Positions 35,252-44,504 of a stretch of 64,000 bases of DNA are shown here, piece by piece. Each line of letters opens with the position of its first letter. Positions within the stretch are counted from its first letter, which is position 1. The notes below the pieces were generated by a model. It was not told where the DNA came from. It made no database searches and worked only from the letters and a program-made list of their open reading frames with translations. A program made the translations under genes and the position numbers. Source of the DNA: Roseomonas rosulenta (GTDB lineage: Bacteria > Pseudomonadota > Alphaproteobacteria > Acetobacterales > Acetobacteraceae); assembly GCF_016106005.1 (NCBI RefSeq), contig NZ_JACADR010000002.1, positions 1 through 64,000 of the forward strand, given 5' to 3'.

Positions 35252-36234
35252 GCGGCGAAGGCCTCGACGGGCGCACGCAGGCAGGCGGCCTGGTGGCCTG
35301 GGGCGATGTCGCGCAGCGGCGGCGGTTCGGCCTTGCAGGCCTCGGCGGCGAAGGGGCAGCGCGGGTGGAACCGGCAGCCCTTCGGCAGGGCGAAGGGCGG
35401 CGGCACCGAGCCGTCGATGGCGAGCAGGGTCTCGCGGTCCTCATCCAGCCGCGGCACCGATCCCAGCAGGCCGAGGGTGTAGGGATGCATCGGGTCGCCG
35501 AACAGCGCGCCGGCCGGGGCGCGTTCCACCACGCGGCCGGCATACATCACCGCGACCTCGTCCGCCATTTCAGCCACCACGCCGAGGTCGTGGGTGATCA
35601 GGATGATGGACATGCCGGTCTCGGCCTGCAGGTCGCGCAGCAGGTCCAGGATCTGTGCCTGCACGGTCACGTCGAGCGCGGTGGTGGGCTCGTCCGCGAT
35701 CAGCAGCTTCGGCCGGCAGGCCAGCGCCATCGCGATCATCACGCGCTGGCGCATCCCGCCCGATAGCTGGTGCGGGTATTCCTCGAAGCGCCGCGCGGGC
35801 GCGGGGATGCGCACGCGCGTCAGCGCCTCGATCGCGCGGTCGCGCAGCTCGGCGCCGGTAGCGCGCGTGTCGTGCGCGCGCATCGCCTCGGTGATCTGGA
35901 AACCGACCGTATGGACCGGGTTCAGGCTGGTCATCGGCTCCTGGAAGATCATGGCGACCTGGCTGCCACGCACATCGCGCATCTGCGCGCCGGACAGCGC
36001 CAGCAGATCGCGCCCGTCCAGCACCACGCGCCCGGCCGCGACGCGGCCCGGATGCGCCACCAGGCGCATCACCGACAGCGAGAGCACCGACTTCCCGCAG
36101 CCAGATTCCCCCACGATGCCGAGCGTGCGTCCGCGCGGCACGGAGAGATCAACGCCGTCCACCGCGGCGATCTCCCCGCCATGGGTGCGGAAGACCGTGC
36201 GCAGGCCCTCGATGCGCAGCAGCGGTTCCGACAT
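35248..36234 (-). CDS. Oligopeptide/dipeptide ABC transporter ATP-binding protein (DppD/OppD type)
   Basis: ATPase partner, 328 residues. Walker [14 protein letters not shown], signature [16 protein letters not shown], Walker [17 protein letters not shown] and the C-terminal [18 protein letters not shown] are present. The frame could start three codons earlier at TTG, but the ATG at 36234 shares one base with the stop of the upstream amidohydrolase (TGATG), the usual coupled arrangement. Confidence 0.94.
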   Translation of the reverse strand: MSEPLLRIEGLRTVFRTHGGEIAAVDGVDLSVPRGRTLGIVGESGCGKSVLSLSVMRLVAHPGRVAAGRVVLDGRDLLALSGAQMRDVRGSQVAMIFQEPMTSLNPVHTVGFQITEAMRAHDTRATGAELRDRAIEALTRVRIPAPARRFEEYPHQLSGGMRQRVMIAMALACRPKLLIADEPTTALDVTVQAQILDLLRDLQAETGMSIILITHDLGVVAEMADEVAVMYAGRVVERAPAGALFGDPMHPYTLGLLGSVPRLDEDRETLLAIDGSVPPPFALPKGCRFHPRCPFAAEACKAEPPPLRDIAPGHQAACLRAPVEAFAA

Positions 36235-37667
36235 CACGACCAATGGAAGGTCGGCGGAGCGATCTTCTCCGGGCTGCGATGCGCCCAGTCACGCTGCGTG
36301 ACACCCGCGGCGACTCGCTTCTGCGCCTCGTGCAGGTGCTCGGCCGCCTGGCGGTAGTCCATGGTCAGGACCTCGCCATCCTCGACGACCTTGTTGCCGT
36401 CCACATAGACCGCCTTCAGCGCGCGGTCGCCGGCGGAGTAGATCAGGCTGCGGATCGGATCATAGGCCGGGCGGATCATCGGATGCGTGATGTCCACCAG
36501 TGAGAAATCCGCCTTGCAGCCCACCGCGATGCGCCCGATGTCGTCCCGCCCGAGCGCCTTCGCACCACCAATGGTGGCCGCATTGAACAGGTCGGTGGTC
36601 TGCAGCGTGCGCGGATTGCCCGCCTGCGTGCGTGCGATATGCGCGGCGAGGCGCATCTCATCCAGCATGTTGTGCGGATAGGTGTCGGTGCCGATGCCCA
36701 TGTTCACGCCGCGGCGGATGTAGCGCCCCAGGTCCTTCATCGCGATGCCGCGCCGCGCAAACACGGTCGGGCAATGCGCGACGGTGGTGCCGGTGTCGGC
36801 CAGGCGGTCGAGGTCGGTCTCGGTGTGCCAGCGCGTGGAGGGATGGTCGTCGAGGAAGATGCCATGCCCGATGATGCTGCGTTCGCCCAGCAGCCCCATC
36901 GAATCCAGCCAGCCGATCGGGGTCACACCATGCCGGCGCGTGATCTCGTGGAACTCCACCACCGACTGCGCGGCGTGGATCTGCCAGGACAGGCCACGCT
37001 TGGCCGCTTCCGCGTGACTGTCCTTCAGCAGCCCGGCCGAGCAGGTGTCGATCTGCGCGGGCACCACCATGCCGAAGAGACGGCCGCATTCGTGCTGCTC
37101 GGCGCGCTCGACCAGGCGCAGCGCCTCCTCCATCGCCTTCTCGCCGGCCTTCTCGTCCCATTCGTATTCGACGACATGGCCGTTCTTGGTGAACCACCGC
37201 GCCGAGCGGAACATCGGCGCGATGCACACGCGCATCCCCGCCTCGGCCAGCAGGTCGAGCCAGCCCGGATGCGCCATCGACAGGTCGGCGAGCGTGGTCA
37301 CACCCGACAGCAGCAGTTCCGACAGCGCGACCCGCACGCAATGCGGTACGGCGTCCGCATCGGCGCGGAAGATCGGCATGAACTCGTAGAGCGAGGAGTT
37401 ATACAGGCCCGGCGAGCCGATCTCGTCGAGGAAGCCCTTGTTCAGCGGCTCGCTCGATGGGTGCGAATGGATGTTCACGAGCCCCGGCATGACCATCAGC
37501 CCGCGCCCGTCGATCACCGTCTCGGCCGCGCCCTCGTAGCCGCGGCCCATAAAGGTGATGGTGCCGCCCTCGAAGGCGACATCCGTGTCGGGCATGTAGC
37601 TGTGCGACCTCGCCGTGGAGTCCCACCCCACGACGAGTTCCGCGTTCCTGATGAGCGTGATGGCCAT
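36234..37667 (-). CDS. Amidohydrolase, TrzA/AtzA-like (metal-dependent deaminase/hydrolase)
   Basis: A 477-residue amidohydrolase-superfamily enzyme of the chlorohydrolase/deaminase (AtzA, TrzA, SsnA) group. His67 and His69 (NIHSHP) form the first metal motif, WQIHAAQS gives the third His, [12 protein letters not shown] the fourth, and [15 protein letters not shown] the metal-binding Asp. It lacks the second metal of urease-type enzymes, so a mononuclear site is expected. Family substrates are N-heterocycles, guanidino and amidino compounds. It lies inside a peptide-type ABC operon, between the binding protein and the ATPase genes, so it should act on the imported molecule. Confidence 0.88.
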   Translation of the reverse strand: MAITLIRNAELVVGWDSTARSHSYMPDTDVAFEGGTITFMGRGYEGAAETVIDGRGLMVMPGLVNIHSHPSSEPLNKGFLDEIGSPGLYNSSLYEFMPIFRADADAVPHCVRVALSELLLSGVTTLADLSMAHPGWLDLLAEAGMRVCIAPMFRSARWFTKNGHVVEYEWDEKAGEKAMEEALRLVERAEQHECGRLFGMVVPAQIDTCSAGLLKDSHAEAAKRGLSWQIHAAQSVVEFHEITRRHGVTPIGWLDSMGLLGERSIIGHGIFLDDHPSTRWHTETDLDRLADTGTTVAHCPTVFARRGIAMKDLGRYIRRGVNMGIGTDTYPHNMLDEMRLAAHIARTQAGNPRTLQTTDLFNAATIGGAKALGRDDIGRIAVGCKADFSLVDITHPMIRPAYDPIRSLIYSAGDRALKAVYVDGNKVVEDGEVLTMDYRQAAEHLHEAQKRVAAGVTQRDWAHRSPEKIAPPTFHWS

Positions 37668-37680
37668 GCCAGTGGTCTCC

Positions 37681-39282
37681 TTACCGCGTCAGCCGGATGT
37701 CGAGGCCCTTGTAGAGCGCCACGCCGTAGATGCCGTGCGCGCGCACGCCCTCAACGCGCTGGGCCGAGGCCACCCAGAGCTGCTCCCGCGCCACCGGCAT
37801 CCAGACGTTGTTCTCGGCGATGATGCGCTGCGCGCGCGCGATCGCCGCGGCCCGCACCGCCGGATCGATGGCGGTCTGGGCCTCGCGCAGCGCCGCATCC
37901 GTCGCCGGGTCCGACCAGTTCATGCGGTTCGGCGTCGGACGGTTCGCGCTGTTGAAATACAGCGAGAAGGCATCGGTCGCCGTGACATAGGGGTACGACA
38001 TCACGAAGGCATCGAATTCCTGCGTCGCGAGCCGGCCCCAGCCCACGGTCGCGTCCCACATCTGGATGCGCATCTCGATGCCCACACGCCGCAGGTCCGC
38101 CTGCACCGCCTGGAGGTACTGCTGTGCCGCCTGGGTCTGGATGGAATAGACAAGGAAGGAAGCGCGCTGGCCGTCCTTCATGCGCACCCCGTCGCTGCCC
38201 ATGCGCCAGCCAGCCTCATCCAGCACGCGCCGCGCCCCGTCCGGGTCGAACCCAGGCACCAGGCGACCCGCCTCGGCATCGAAGCCGGCCGTGGCCGGGT
38301 TCAGATAGGCATCCGCCACGGTCGCCGCGCCGAACCAAGTGGCGCGCACCAGCGCCTCGCGGTTCACCGCCATGTTGATGGCGCGGCGCACGGCGGGGTC
38401 GCCCACCACGGGCTTGTCGACCTTGAAGCCCATGAAGTGGTCCCAGAAGTAGTTGGGCTGTTGGGACATGCGCACATTCGGCGTGCGCTGCAGCTGCGCG
38501 ATCGCGATGTACGGGATGTACTGCGTCACGTCGCCCTGCCCCGTCTGCAGCGCGGCAAGCCGCGTCTGGCTCTCGGGCGAGACGCGCCACACCACGCGCT
38601 CCACCTGCGGCGCGGGGTTCTGGTACATCCCCGGCGGCCCCCAGCGGTAGTTCGGGTGGCGCTGCAGTACCAGTTCCTGCCGCGGCGTCCAGGACACCCA
38701 GCAATACGGCCCCGTGCCATTGAAGCCCTGCACGCCGAAGTTCTGCCCCAGCCGCTCCACCGTGTTGCGATCGACGATCGAGGCGAAGAACAGCGACAGC
38801 TGGTACAGCAGCTCGCCGAAGGGCTCGTTCAGCTCGTATTCGACGGTGTGCGCGTCGCGCGCGCGGATCTCCTTCACCGGGCCGGCGCGCCAGCGCACCG
38901 GGCTGCGCGTCGCGGGGTCGATCCAGCGGTTGATGGAATAGACCACGTCATCGGCCGTGAAGGGCCGCCCGTCGCAGAAGGTCACGTCGCGGCGAAGGTG
39001 GAAGGTGTAGGTGCGCCCGTCCGGGCTGACCTCCCAGCGTTCCGCCAGCAACGGGCGGATCGTCTGCATGTCGAAGTCGAGCGCCACCAGCGTGTCGCTC
39101 ATCATGTAGATGACCTCGCCGGCCGAACGTGCGGTCGATCGCGGCGGGTCGTAGTTGTCGGAATCGATCTCCCGCAGCACCACCAGCGTGTTGCGCGGAT
39201 TGGCCGCCTGCGCGAGGGCATCGCCCACCGGCAGTGCGGCCGCCATCGCGACCAGCGCGGCGCCGAGCGTCTTCCTCATCAT
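37681..39282 (-). CDS. ABC transporter substrate-binding protein (dipeptide/oligopeptide type)
   Basis: Periplasmic binding protein of 533 residues. MMRKTLGAALVAMAAALPVGDALAQ is a signal peptide; GAGAGGTGGA is the ribosome site directly before the two possible ATG codons (39282/39279), so the longer open frame is discounted. SBP_bac_5 features include RTYTFHLRRDVTFCDGRPFTADDVVYSINRW and the Asn/Tyr-rich ligand region FDAFVMSYPYVTATDAFSLYFNS. It carries the specificity of the operon; the ligand cannot be read off, but the flanking hydrolases suggest an amide or heterocyclic nitrogen compound. Confidence 0.93.
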   Translation of the reverse strand: MMRKTLGAALVAMAAALPVGDALAQAANPRNTLVVLREIDSDNYDPPRSTARSAGEVIYMMSDTLVALDFDMQTIRPLLAERWEVSPDGRTYTFHLRRDVTFCDGRPFTADDVVYSINRWIDPATRSPVRWRAGPVKEIRARDAHTVEYELNEPFGELLYQLSLFFASIVDRNTVERLGQNFGVQGFNGTGPYCWVSWTPRQELVLQRHPNYRWGPPGMYQNPAPQVERVVWRVSPESQTRLAALQTGQGDVTQYIPYIAIAQLQRTPNVRMSQQPNYFWDHFMGFKVDKPVVGDPAVRRAINMAVNREALVRATWFGAATVADAYLNPATAGFDAEAGRLVPGFDPDGARRVLDEAGWRMGSDGVRMKDGQRASFLVYSIQTQAAQQYLQAVQADLRRVGIEMRIQMWDATVGWGRLATQEFDAFVMSYPYVTATDAFSLYFNSANRPTPNRMNWSDPATDAALREAQTAIDPAVRAAAIARAQRIIAENNVWMPVAREQLWVASAQRVEGVRAHGIYGVALYKGLDIRLTR

Positions 39283-39296
39283 TCCACCTCTCCCGT

Positions 39297-40172
39297 TCAA
39301 ATGCGTAGCCTGGGGTCGAGCGCGTCCCGCAAGGCGTCCCCGAGGACGTTGAAGGCGAGCACGACGATGAAGATCGCGATGCACGGCACCACCGCGATAT
39401 GCGGCGCGAAGAACAGGAAGTTGCGCCCCTCGCTCGCCATGGCACCGAGTTCCGGCGTGGGCGGCTGCGCGCCGAGGCCGAGGAAGGACAGCGCCGAGCC
39501 CAGCAGGATCACCTGCCCGAAGCGCAGCGTGGCAAACACGAAAATGGACGACAGGCAGTTCGGCGCCAGGTGCCGCCAGATCAGCCGCGCATCTGTCATG
39601 CCGGTGGCGCGTGCCGCCTCGATGAAGTCGAGCCGCATCACGACCATGGCGGATCCGCGCACGATGCGCGCCATCAGCGGCACCGTTGCGACCGAAAGTG
39701 CGAGCACCACCGAGAAGATGCCCGGCCCGAAGATCGCGGCGATGGCGAGCCCCACCAGGATCGCCGGAAAGGACAGCATCATGTCCACCAGGCGCATGAT
39801 CGGTCCGTCCAGCCAGCGATGGTAGAAAGCGGCCAGGAAGCCGAGCAGCGCGCCGAAGGACCCGCCCAGCGCCACCGCCGCGAAGCCCATCAGCAGCGAC
39901 ACCCGCAGCCCGTAGAGCAGCCGTGTGACCATGTCCCGCCCCTGCGCATCGGCGCCGAGCGGCAGGCCCGGGCTGCCCGGCGGCTGCATCGCGAGAGAGA
40001 GATCGTTGTCGTAGGGATCGGTCGGCGCCAGCACCGGGGCCAGCACCGCCGCCGCGATGATCAGCACCACCAGCACCAGTGAGACCGCCGCCGCGGGTTC
40101 GCGCAGCAGCCGCGACAGAATGCCCGGGCGCGGCGGGGCAATGGGCTCGGCGGTGTCGGTGCTCGCACTCAT
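39297..40172 (-). CDS. Dipeptide-type ABC transporter permease (DppC/OppC type)
   Basis: Inner-membrane permease of 291 residues with an N-terminal membrane helix (VSLVLVVLIIAAAVLAPVLAP), the LGADAQGRDMVTRLLYGLRVSL motif of OppC proteins, and the coupling loop EAARATGMTDARLIWRHLAPN. About six membrane segments. The ATG at 40172 overlaps the dppB-like stop by 4 bp; the much longer open frame upstream is a shadow. Confidence 0.95.
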   Translation of the reverse strand: MSASTDTAEPIAPPRPGILSRLLREPAAAVSLVLVVLIIAAAVLAPVLAPTDPYDNDLSLAMQPPGSPGLPLGADAQGRDMVTRLLYGLRVSLLMGFAAVALGGSFGALLGFLAAFYHRWLDGPIMRLVDMMLSFPAILVGLAIAAIFGPGIFSVVLALSVATVPLMARIVRGSAMVVMRLDFIEAARATGMTDARLIWRHLAPNCLSSIFVFATLRFGQVILLGSALSFLGLGAQPPTPELGAMASEGRNFLFFAPHIAVVPCIAIFIVVLAFNVLGDALRDALDPRLRI

Positions 40173-41110
40173 GCCGCGCGGATCCGCGGGTCGAGCGCGG
40201 CGTAGAGCACGTCCACCGCCAGGTTCACCAGGATGAAGCCCATCGACAGCACGATGATGGTGCCCTGCGCCATCGGCACGTCCGTCTGCAATATGGCGCT
40301 GACGGCGAGCCGGCCGATGCCCGGCCAGGCGAAGACCGTCTCGGTCACCACCGCGCCGCCCAGCAGGAAGCCGATCTGCAGGCCGATCAGCGTCACCACC
40401 GGCACCAGGGCGTTGCGCAGCGCGTGGCGCAGCACCACCAGGCGCTCGGTCAGCCCCTTGGCGCGCGCGGTGCGCACATGGTCGGCCGAGAGCACGTCCA
40501 GCACCGCCGTGCGCGTCATGCGCGCCACCGGCCCGATGAACACGCCGCCGAGCGTGATGGCCGGCAGGATCAAGGACCGGATGCCATCCATCGTCCAGAT
40601 CGGCCCGCCGCGCCCGGTGAAGGGCAGCCACTGCCACTGGAAGCCGACGAACCAGATCAGCACGAGGCCGAGGAAGAACACCGGCACCGACACGCCCGCG
40701 ACGGACACTGCCATGATCACGCGGTCGATCACCGAGCCCCGCCAATACCCCGCCAGCGTGCCGAGCAGGATGCCGAGCGGGATGGACCAGAACAGGCTCG
40801 CGACCATGAGTTCCAGCGTCGGCCCTATGGTGGCGGCCAGTTCCTGCGTGACCGGCACGTTGTTGATGATGGAGGCGCCGAGATCGCCCTGCACCAGCCG
40901 CCACAGATACAGGCCGAACTGCACGTAGAGCGGCCGGTCGAGGCCGAGATCGCTGCGGATCGCCGCGATCACGTCCGGTGTCGCGGTCGGCCCGGCACGC
41001 ACGGTGGCCGGGTCGGTCGGCACCACCTGCATCAGCAGGAAGCCGATCAGCAGCACGCCGAACATCACCGGCACGGCCTGCAGCAGGCGATGGAGCGCGT
41101 GGCGCAGCAT
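40169..41110 (-). CDS. Dipeptide-type ABC transporter permease (DppB/OppB type)
   Basis: Inner-membrane permease of 313 residues. It begins MLRHALHRLLQAVPVMFGVLLIGFLL, followed by the OppB-type LGLDRPLYVQFGLYLWRLVQGDLG, and carries the coupling loop RTARAKGLTERLVVLRHALRN. Its ATG shares one base with the stop of the YtcJ-like amidohydrolase (TGATG). It forms the transport pore with the DppC-type protein. Confidence 0.95.
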   Translation of the reverse strand: MLRHALHRLLQAVPVMFGVLLIGFLLMQVVPTDPATVRAGPTATPDVIAAIRSDLGLDRPLYVQFGLYLWRLVQGDLGASIINNVPVTQELAATIGPTLELMVASLFWSIPLGILLGTLAGYWRGSVIDRVIMAVSVAGVSVPVFFLGLVLIWFVGFQWQWLPFTGRGGPIWTMDGIRSLILPAITLGGVFIGPVARMTRTAVLDVLSADHVRTARAKGLTERLVVLRHALRNALVPVVTLIGLQIGFLLGGAVVTETVFAWPGIGRLAVSAILQTDVPMAQGTIIVLSMGFILVNLAVDVLYAALDPRIRAA

Positions 41111-42720
41111 CAGGCGAAGGCACCGTGGCGGTCGAAGATGGGCGCGCCGTCGCGCAGGGTCAGGTCCGCCTGCACGGAGCGCATCTCCTCCGCGTCGATG
41201 GCGAAGACGTCGCGCGAGAGCACCGCGATGTCGGCCTGCATCCCCGGTTCGAGCGTGCCACGGCGGTCCTCGGTGAACTGCGTGTAGGCGCCGCACCAGG
41301 TGTAGCAGTGCACCGCCTCCTCGGCGGTCAGCCGCTCCTCCGGCCCCATCACCGTGCCGCGGTTGGTCTTGCGCGTCAGCATGGTGAACAGGTTCACGAA
41401 GGGATCGACGGTCGAGACCGGACAATCCGAGGACGCCGCCGGATGCGCGCCCTCATCCAGCCAGGTCTTCATCGGATAGGCGTGCATCGACCGCGCGGGG
41501 CCGAGATTCTTCACGTACAGGTCGCCGAACTCGTACATGAAGATCGGCTGGGGCACGGGCAGGATGCCGCGCGCCTTCATCCGACGCCGCTGGTCGCGCG
41601 TGACGAAGCCGCAGTGTTCGATGCGATGGCGCCGCCCGGCGAAGGGATGCGCGGCGCTGTCGGCAGCCTCCATGCCCAGCAGCACCTGCTCGATCGCCGC
41701 GTCGCCGATGGCGTGGATGTCGAGCTGCCAGCCCTGCTCATGGTACTGCTTCAGCAGCGCGTGGATGGTCTCGTCGGGGAAGGTGAACACACCCGTCCCC
41801 CCTTGCAGGTAGGGCTCGAAGAAGGCCGCGGTCAGCCCGCCGGCGGAGCCATCGGCGAAGACCTTCACCGCGCCCCAGCGCAGGCTGTCGTCGCCATCCA
41901 TCGGCCGCATGCCGGCCGCCCAGGCCTCCGCGGCGATGCCTTCCGGATTGCCCGCCAGCACCTGCCACATGCGCAGCGTCAGCCGGCCGGCGGCCTTCGC
42001 CGCCTCATAGGCCGCGACTTCCGCGAAGCCCGCCGTCATGCCGACATTCATGTCGGTGGCTGAGGCGAAGCCGAGCGAGGCCAGGTGGTCGCAGGCGGCG
42101 CCGATCGCGCCCACCATGGTCGCCTGGTCGGGCGGCGGGATCACGTCGCGCACCAGGCGCATCGCGCGTTCCTGGAACAGCCCGGTCAGCGCGCCGCCCT
42201 TGCGTTCGATGACGCCGCCTTCGGGGTCTGGCGTGTTGTGCCCGACGCCCGCCAGCTTCATCGCCAGCGTGTTCGCGACCGCCATGTGCCCGCAGGTGCG
42301 CACGATCGCGACGGGATTGTCCGGTGCGGCGCGGTCCAGCTCGCTCGCCAGCGGGTGCCGCCCGACATCGAGCTCCGCATGGTCGTAGCCGCGCCCGAGC
42401 ACCCAGGCCCCCTTGGGCGCCGCCTTCGCGGCATCGCCGATGCGCCGCAGCACCTCGTCGAGCGTCCGCACCTCCTCGGCGCGCAGGTTCACCTGCGCGA
42501 GGCCGAGGCCGTAGGGCAGCAGGTGCATATGCGCCTCGTTGAAGGCAGGGATCGCCACGCGCCCGGCGAGGTCGACGCGCCGCGTGCCCGCACCCGCCGC
42601 CCCGCGCGCGTCATCGCCCAGTGCGAACACACGCCCGTCCTTCAGCGCGACCGCATCGGAGAACCCGCCGGCGAGGCCGCGAAAGACGCGCCCGCCCTCG
42701 ATCAGCGTGTCGGCCGTCAC
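41110..42720 (-). CDS. YtcJ-like amidohydrolase
   Basis: A 536-residue amidohydrolase of the YtcJ/NfdA group. The first metal motif is AFNEAHMHLLPYG, with His-x-His in the usual place. Further family motifs are QLDIHAIGDAAIEQVL, RRHRIEHCGFV and HPAASSDCPVSTVDPF with the metal Asp. Characterised relatives hydrolyse N-substituted formamides or other amides. It is second in the operon, overlapping the aldolase stop by 4 bp and the permease start by 1 bp, so this operon encodes two unrelated amidohydrolases. Confidence 0.9.
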   Translation of the reverse strand: MTADTLIEGGRVFRGLAGGFSDAVALKDGRVFALGDDARGAAGAGTRRVDLAGRVAIPAFNEAHMHLLPYGLGLAQVNLRAEEVRTLDEVLRRIGDAAKAAPKGAWVLGRGYDHAELDVGRHPLASELDRAAPDNPVAIVRTCGHMAVANTLAMKLAGVGHNTPDPEGGVIERKGGALTGLFQERAMRLVRDVIPPPDQATMVGAIGAACDHLASLGFASATDMNVGMTAGFAEVAAYEAAKAAGRLTLRMWQVLAGNPEGIAAEAWAAGMRPMDGDDSLRWGAVKVFADGSAGGLTAAFFEPYLQGGTGVFTFPDETIHALLKQYHEQGWQLDIHAIGDAAIEQVLLGMEAADSAAHPFAGRRHRIEHCGFVTRDQRRRMKARGILPVPQPIFMYEFGDLYVKNLGPARSMHAYPMKTWLDEGAHPAASSDCPVSTVDPFVNLFTMLTRKTNRGTVMGPEERLTAEEAVHCYTWCGAYTQFTEDRRGTLEPGMQADIAVLSRDVFAIDAEEMRSVQADLTLRDGAPIFDRHGAFA

Positions 42721-43490
42721 GAACGGTAGTCCGGCTTCCCGTCCTCGATGAGCCGCAGCGCCGAGGCCCAGGCCATGTCGAAATGCTTGCCGTCGCCGCC
42801 GCGGTTGAACTGCGCGGCGGTGTGCAGCCGCACCTGTTCCGGCGGCAGCACCAGCTCCGCTCCGCCCGCCAGCGCCGAGATCTGCGCCTGGCAGGCGCGT
42901 TCCAGGTAGTAGATGTTGAGAAAGGCCTCCGCCGCATGCCGCCCGCAGACCAGCAGCCCGTGGTTGCGCAGGATCATGGCGCTGTGCGGCCCCAGGTCGC
43001 GCACCAGCCGCTCGCGTTCCTCAAGCTCGAGCGCGATGCCCTCGTAGTCGTGATAGGCGAGATGCCCGTAGAACTTCAGCGCGTGCTGGCTGATCGGCAG
43101 CAGCCCCTGCCGCTGCGCCGAGACGGCGATGCCGGCCTCGGTATGCGTGTGGATCACCACCGCCGCATCCTCGCGCGCCGCATGGATGGCGGAATGGATC
43201 ACGAAGCCCGCCGCGTTCACCGGCTTCGACCCGGCGCCGTCCTCGACCACGTTGCCGTCCAGATCGATCTTCACGAGGTCGGAGGCCCGCATCTCGTGGA
43301 ACAGCACGCCGTAGCGGTTGATCAGGAAGTGGTGCTGGGGCCCCGGTACGCGCGCGCTGATGTGCGTGTAGATGAAGTCGGTCATGCGGAAATGCGCAAC
43401 AAGCCGGTACAACGCCGCGAGGTCGCAGCGGATCCGCCATTCCTCCTCGGTGATGCCGCGAAGCGCGGCCGGCGGGCTGACGACATTCAT
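42717..43490 (-). CDS. Class II aldolase/adducin-family protein
   Basis: A 257-residue zinc aldolase-like protein. THISARVPG is the N-terminal motif, VVIHTHTEAGIAVSAQ holds the two zinc His residues, and LRNHGLLVCGRHAAEAFLNIYYLE the third His near residue 185. The acidic residue used as general base in fuculose-phosphate aldolase is not obvious, and many relatives of this subfamily have no known activity. I chose the ATG at 43490 (MNVVSPP). It is the first gene of the eight-gene transport/hydrolase operon. Confidence 0.85.
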   Translation of the reverse strand: MNVVSPPAALRGITEEEWRIRCDLAALYRLVAHFRMTDFIYTHISARVPGPQHHFLINRYGVLFHEMRASDLVKIDLDGNVVEDGAGSKPVNAAGFVIHSAIHAAREDAAVVIHTHTEAGIAVSAQRQGLLPISQHALKFYGHLAYHDYEGIALELEERERLVRDLGPHSAMILRNHGLLVCGRHAAEAFLNIYYLERACQAQISALAGGAELVLPPEQVRLHTAAQFNRGGDGKHFDMAWASALRLIEDGKPDYRS

Positions 43491-43558
43491 GAAGCGGTCT
43501 CCGCGAGAGCTTGCGAAACTGTCATCTCGCGCGCCCGCCGCGTCAACCGGCCGCACGC

Positions 43559-43571
43559 CTGCGTAACGCAG
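43559..43571. promoter_or_regulatory. Short palindrome upstream of the transport/hydrolase operon
   Basis: CTGCGT-A-ACGCAG, a perfect 13-bp palindrome about 70 bp before the first gene of the operon. It could be a repressor or activator site. No regulator gene is adjacent and the motif is short, so chance is possible. Confidence 0.25.
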
Positions 43572-43594
43572 CGTCGCGCCGCGCCTGCGTGCCG

Positions 43595-43610
43595 GCCAGG
43601 CAGGCCTGGC
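43595..43610 (-). terminator. Palindrome downstream of the transglutaminase cluster
   Basis: GCCAGGC-AG-GCCTGGC, 18 bp after the stop of the last gene of the ATP-grasp/transglutaminase set. Its two-base centre would open to a small loop in RNA. No T-tract; a transcription end or boundary is plausible. Confidence 0.35.
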
Positions 43611-43628
43611 GCGACGGCGGGCAGCGCC

Positions 43629-44504
43629 TCAGGCCGGCACCGGGCCTTCCGCTTCCTCGAGATCGACGCCCACCCACAGCCCGTGCTCGCCCCCGCCCAG
43701 GATGACGCCGCGCAGCGGGCTGACATCGCCGAAATCGCGCCCCCAGGCGAGCACCACATGCTCGTCGCGCACCACGATGTCGTTGGTCGGGTCGAGGCCC
43801 ACCCAGCCATGCTCCGGCCCCAGCCAGGCCTCGACCCAGGCATGCGACTGGTCGGCGCCACGCCGCGCCGTCCCGCCCGGCGGCGGACGCGTGCGCACAT
43901 AGCCCGAGACATAGCGCGCCGGCAGGCCGAGCCCACGCAGGCCGCTCACCATCACGTGCGCATAGTCCTGGCACACCCCGACCCGGCTCTCGAGCACCTC
44001 CGCCACCTGCGTGTTCGGACCCGTCGCGCCGGGCTTGTAGGTGAAGTCGCGCCGGATGCGCGCCATCAGCTCGAGCAGCCCGGCCAGCACCGGACGGCGC
44101 GCCGGAAACGACGCCGCCGCATAGCCCCGCGCCGCCGGCACCAGCGGCGCGAGCGGGCTGCCGAAGGTGAATTCCACAGCCTCGGAGCCGCGCGCGATGT
44201 CGCGCACCACCTCCCAGGGCAGCGTGGTCGCGGGCGCAGGTGGCTCGGGGAAGCGCACCTCGACCAGAGCCTCGGCCACCACCTCGAAGCGCGCATGGGG
44301 AACGTCGATGAAGACGCGGGTCGCGAGATTGCCGAAATGGTCCGGCGCCTCGCTCACATGGGACGGCGCGGGCGTCACCTCCAGCGTCGCGCGCGCCACC
44401 TGCTGATGCGCGAGGCTCCGCGGCGTCAGCAGCAGCAGGTGCGCCGCGAGGTCCACCGGATGCGCATAGGCATAGGTGGTAACATGCCGCAGCCGATAGA
44501 TCAC
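43629..44504 (-). CDS. Transglutaminase-like cysteine protease-fold protein (bacterial N-terminal domain type)
   Basis: A 291-residue protein with an N-terminal beta domain (IYRLRHVTTYAYAHPVDLAAH, the bacterial transglutaminase-like N-region) and a core with the complete triad: Cys in GVCQDYAHVMVSGLRGLG, His in SHAWVEAWLGPEHGW and Asp in GLDPTND. No signal peptide, so it is predicted to be cytoplasmic. It starts at a GTG overlapping the stop of the ATP-grasp/alpha-E gene. Family members may cleave, ligate or cross-link peptides; its partners here favour peptide synthesis or trimming. Confidence 0.9.
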   Translation of the reverse strand: MIYRLRHVTTYAYAHPVDLAAHLLLLTPRSLAHQQVARATLEVTPAPSHVSEAPDHFGNLATRVFIDVPHARFEVVAEALVEVRFPEPPAPATTLPWEVVRDIARGSEAVEFTFGSPLAPLVPAARGYAAASFPARRPVLAGLLELMARIRRDFTYKPGATGPNTQVAEVLESRVGVCQDYAHVMVSGLRGLGLPARYVSGYVRTRPPPGGTARRGADQSHAWVEAWLGPEHGWVGLDPTNDIVVRDEHVVLAWGRDFGDVSPLRGVILGGGEHGLWVGVDLEEAEGPVPA

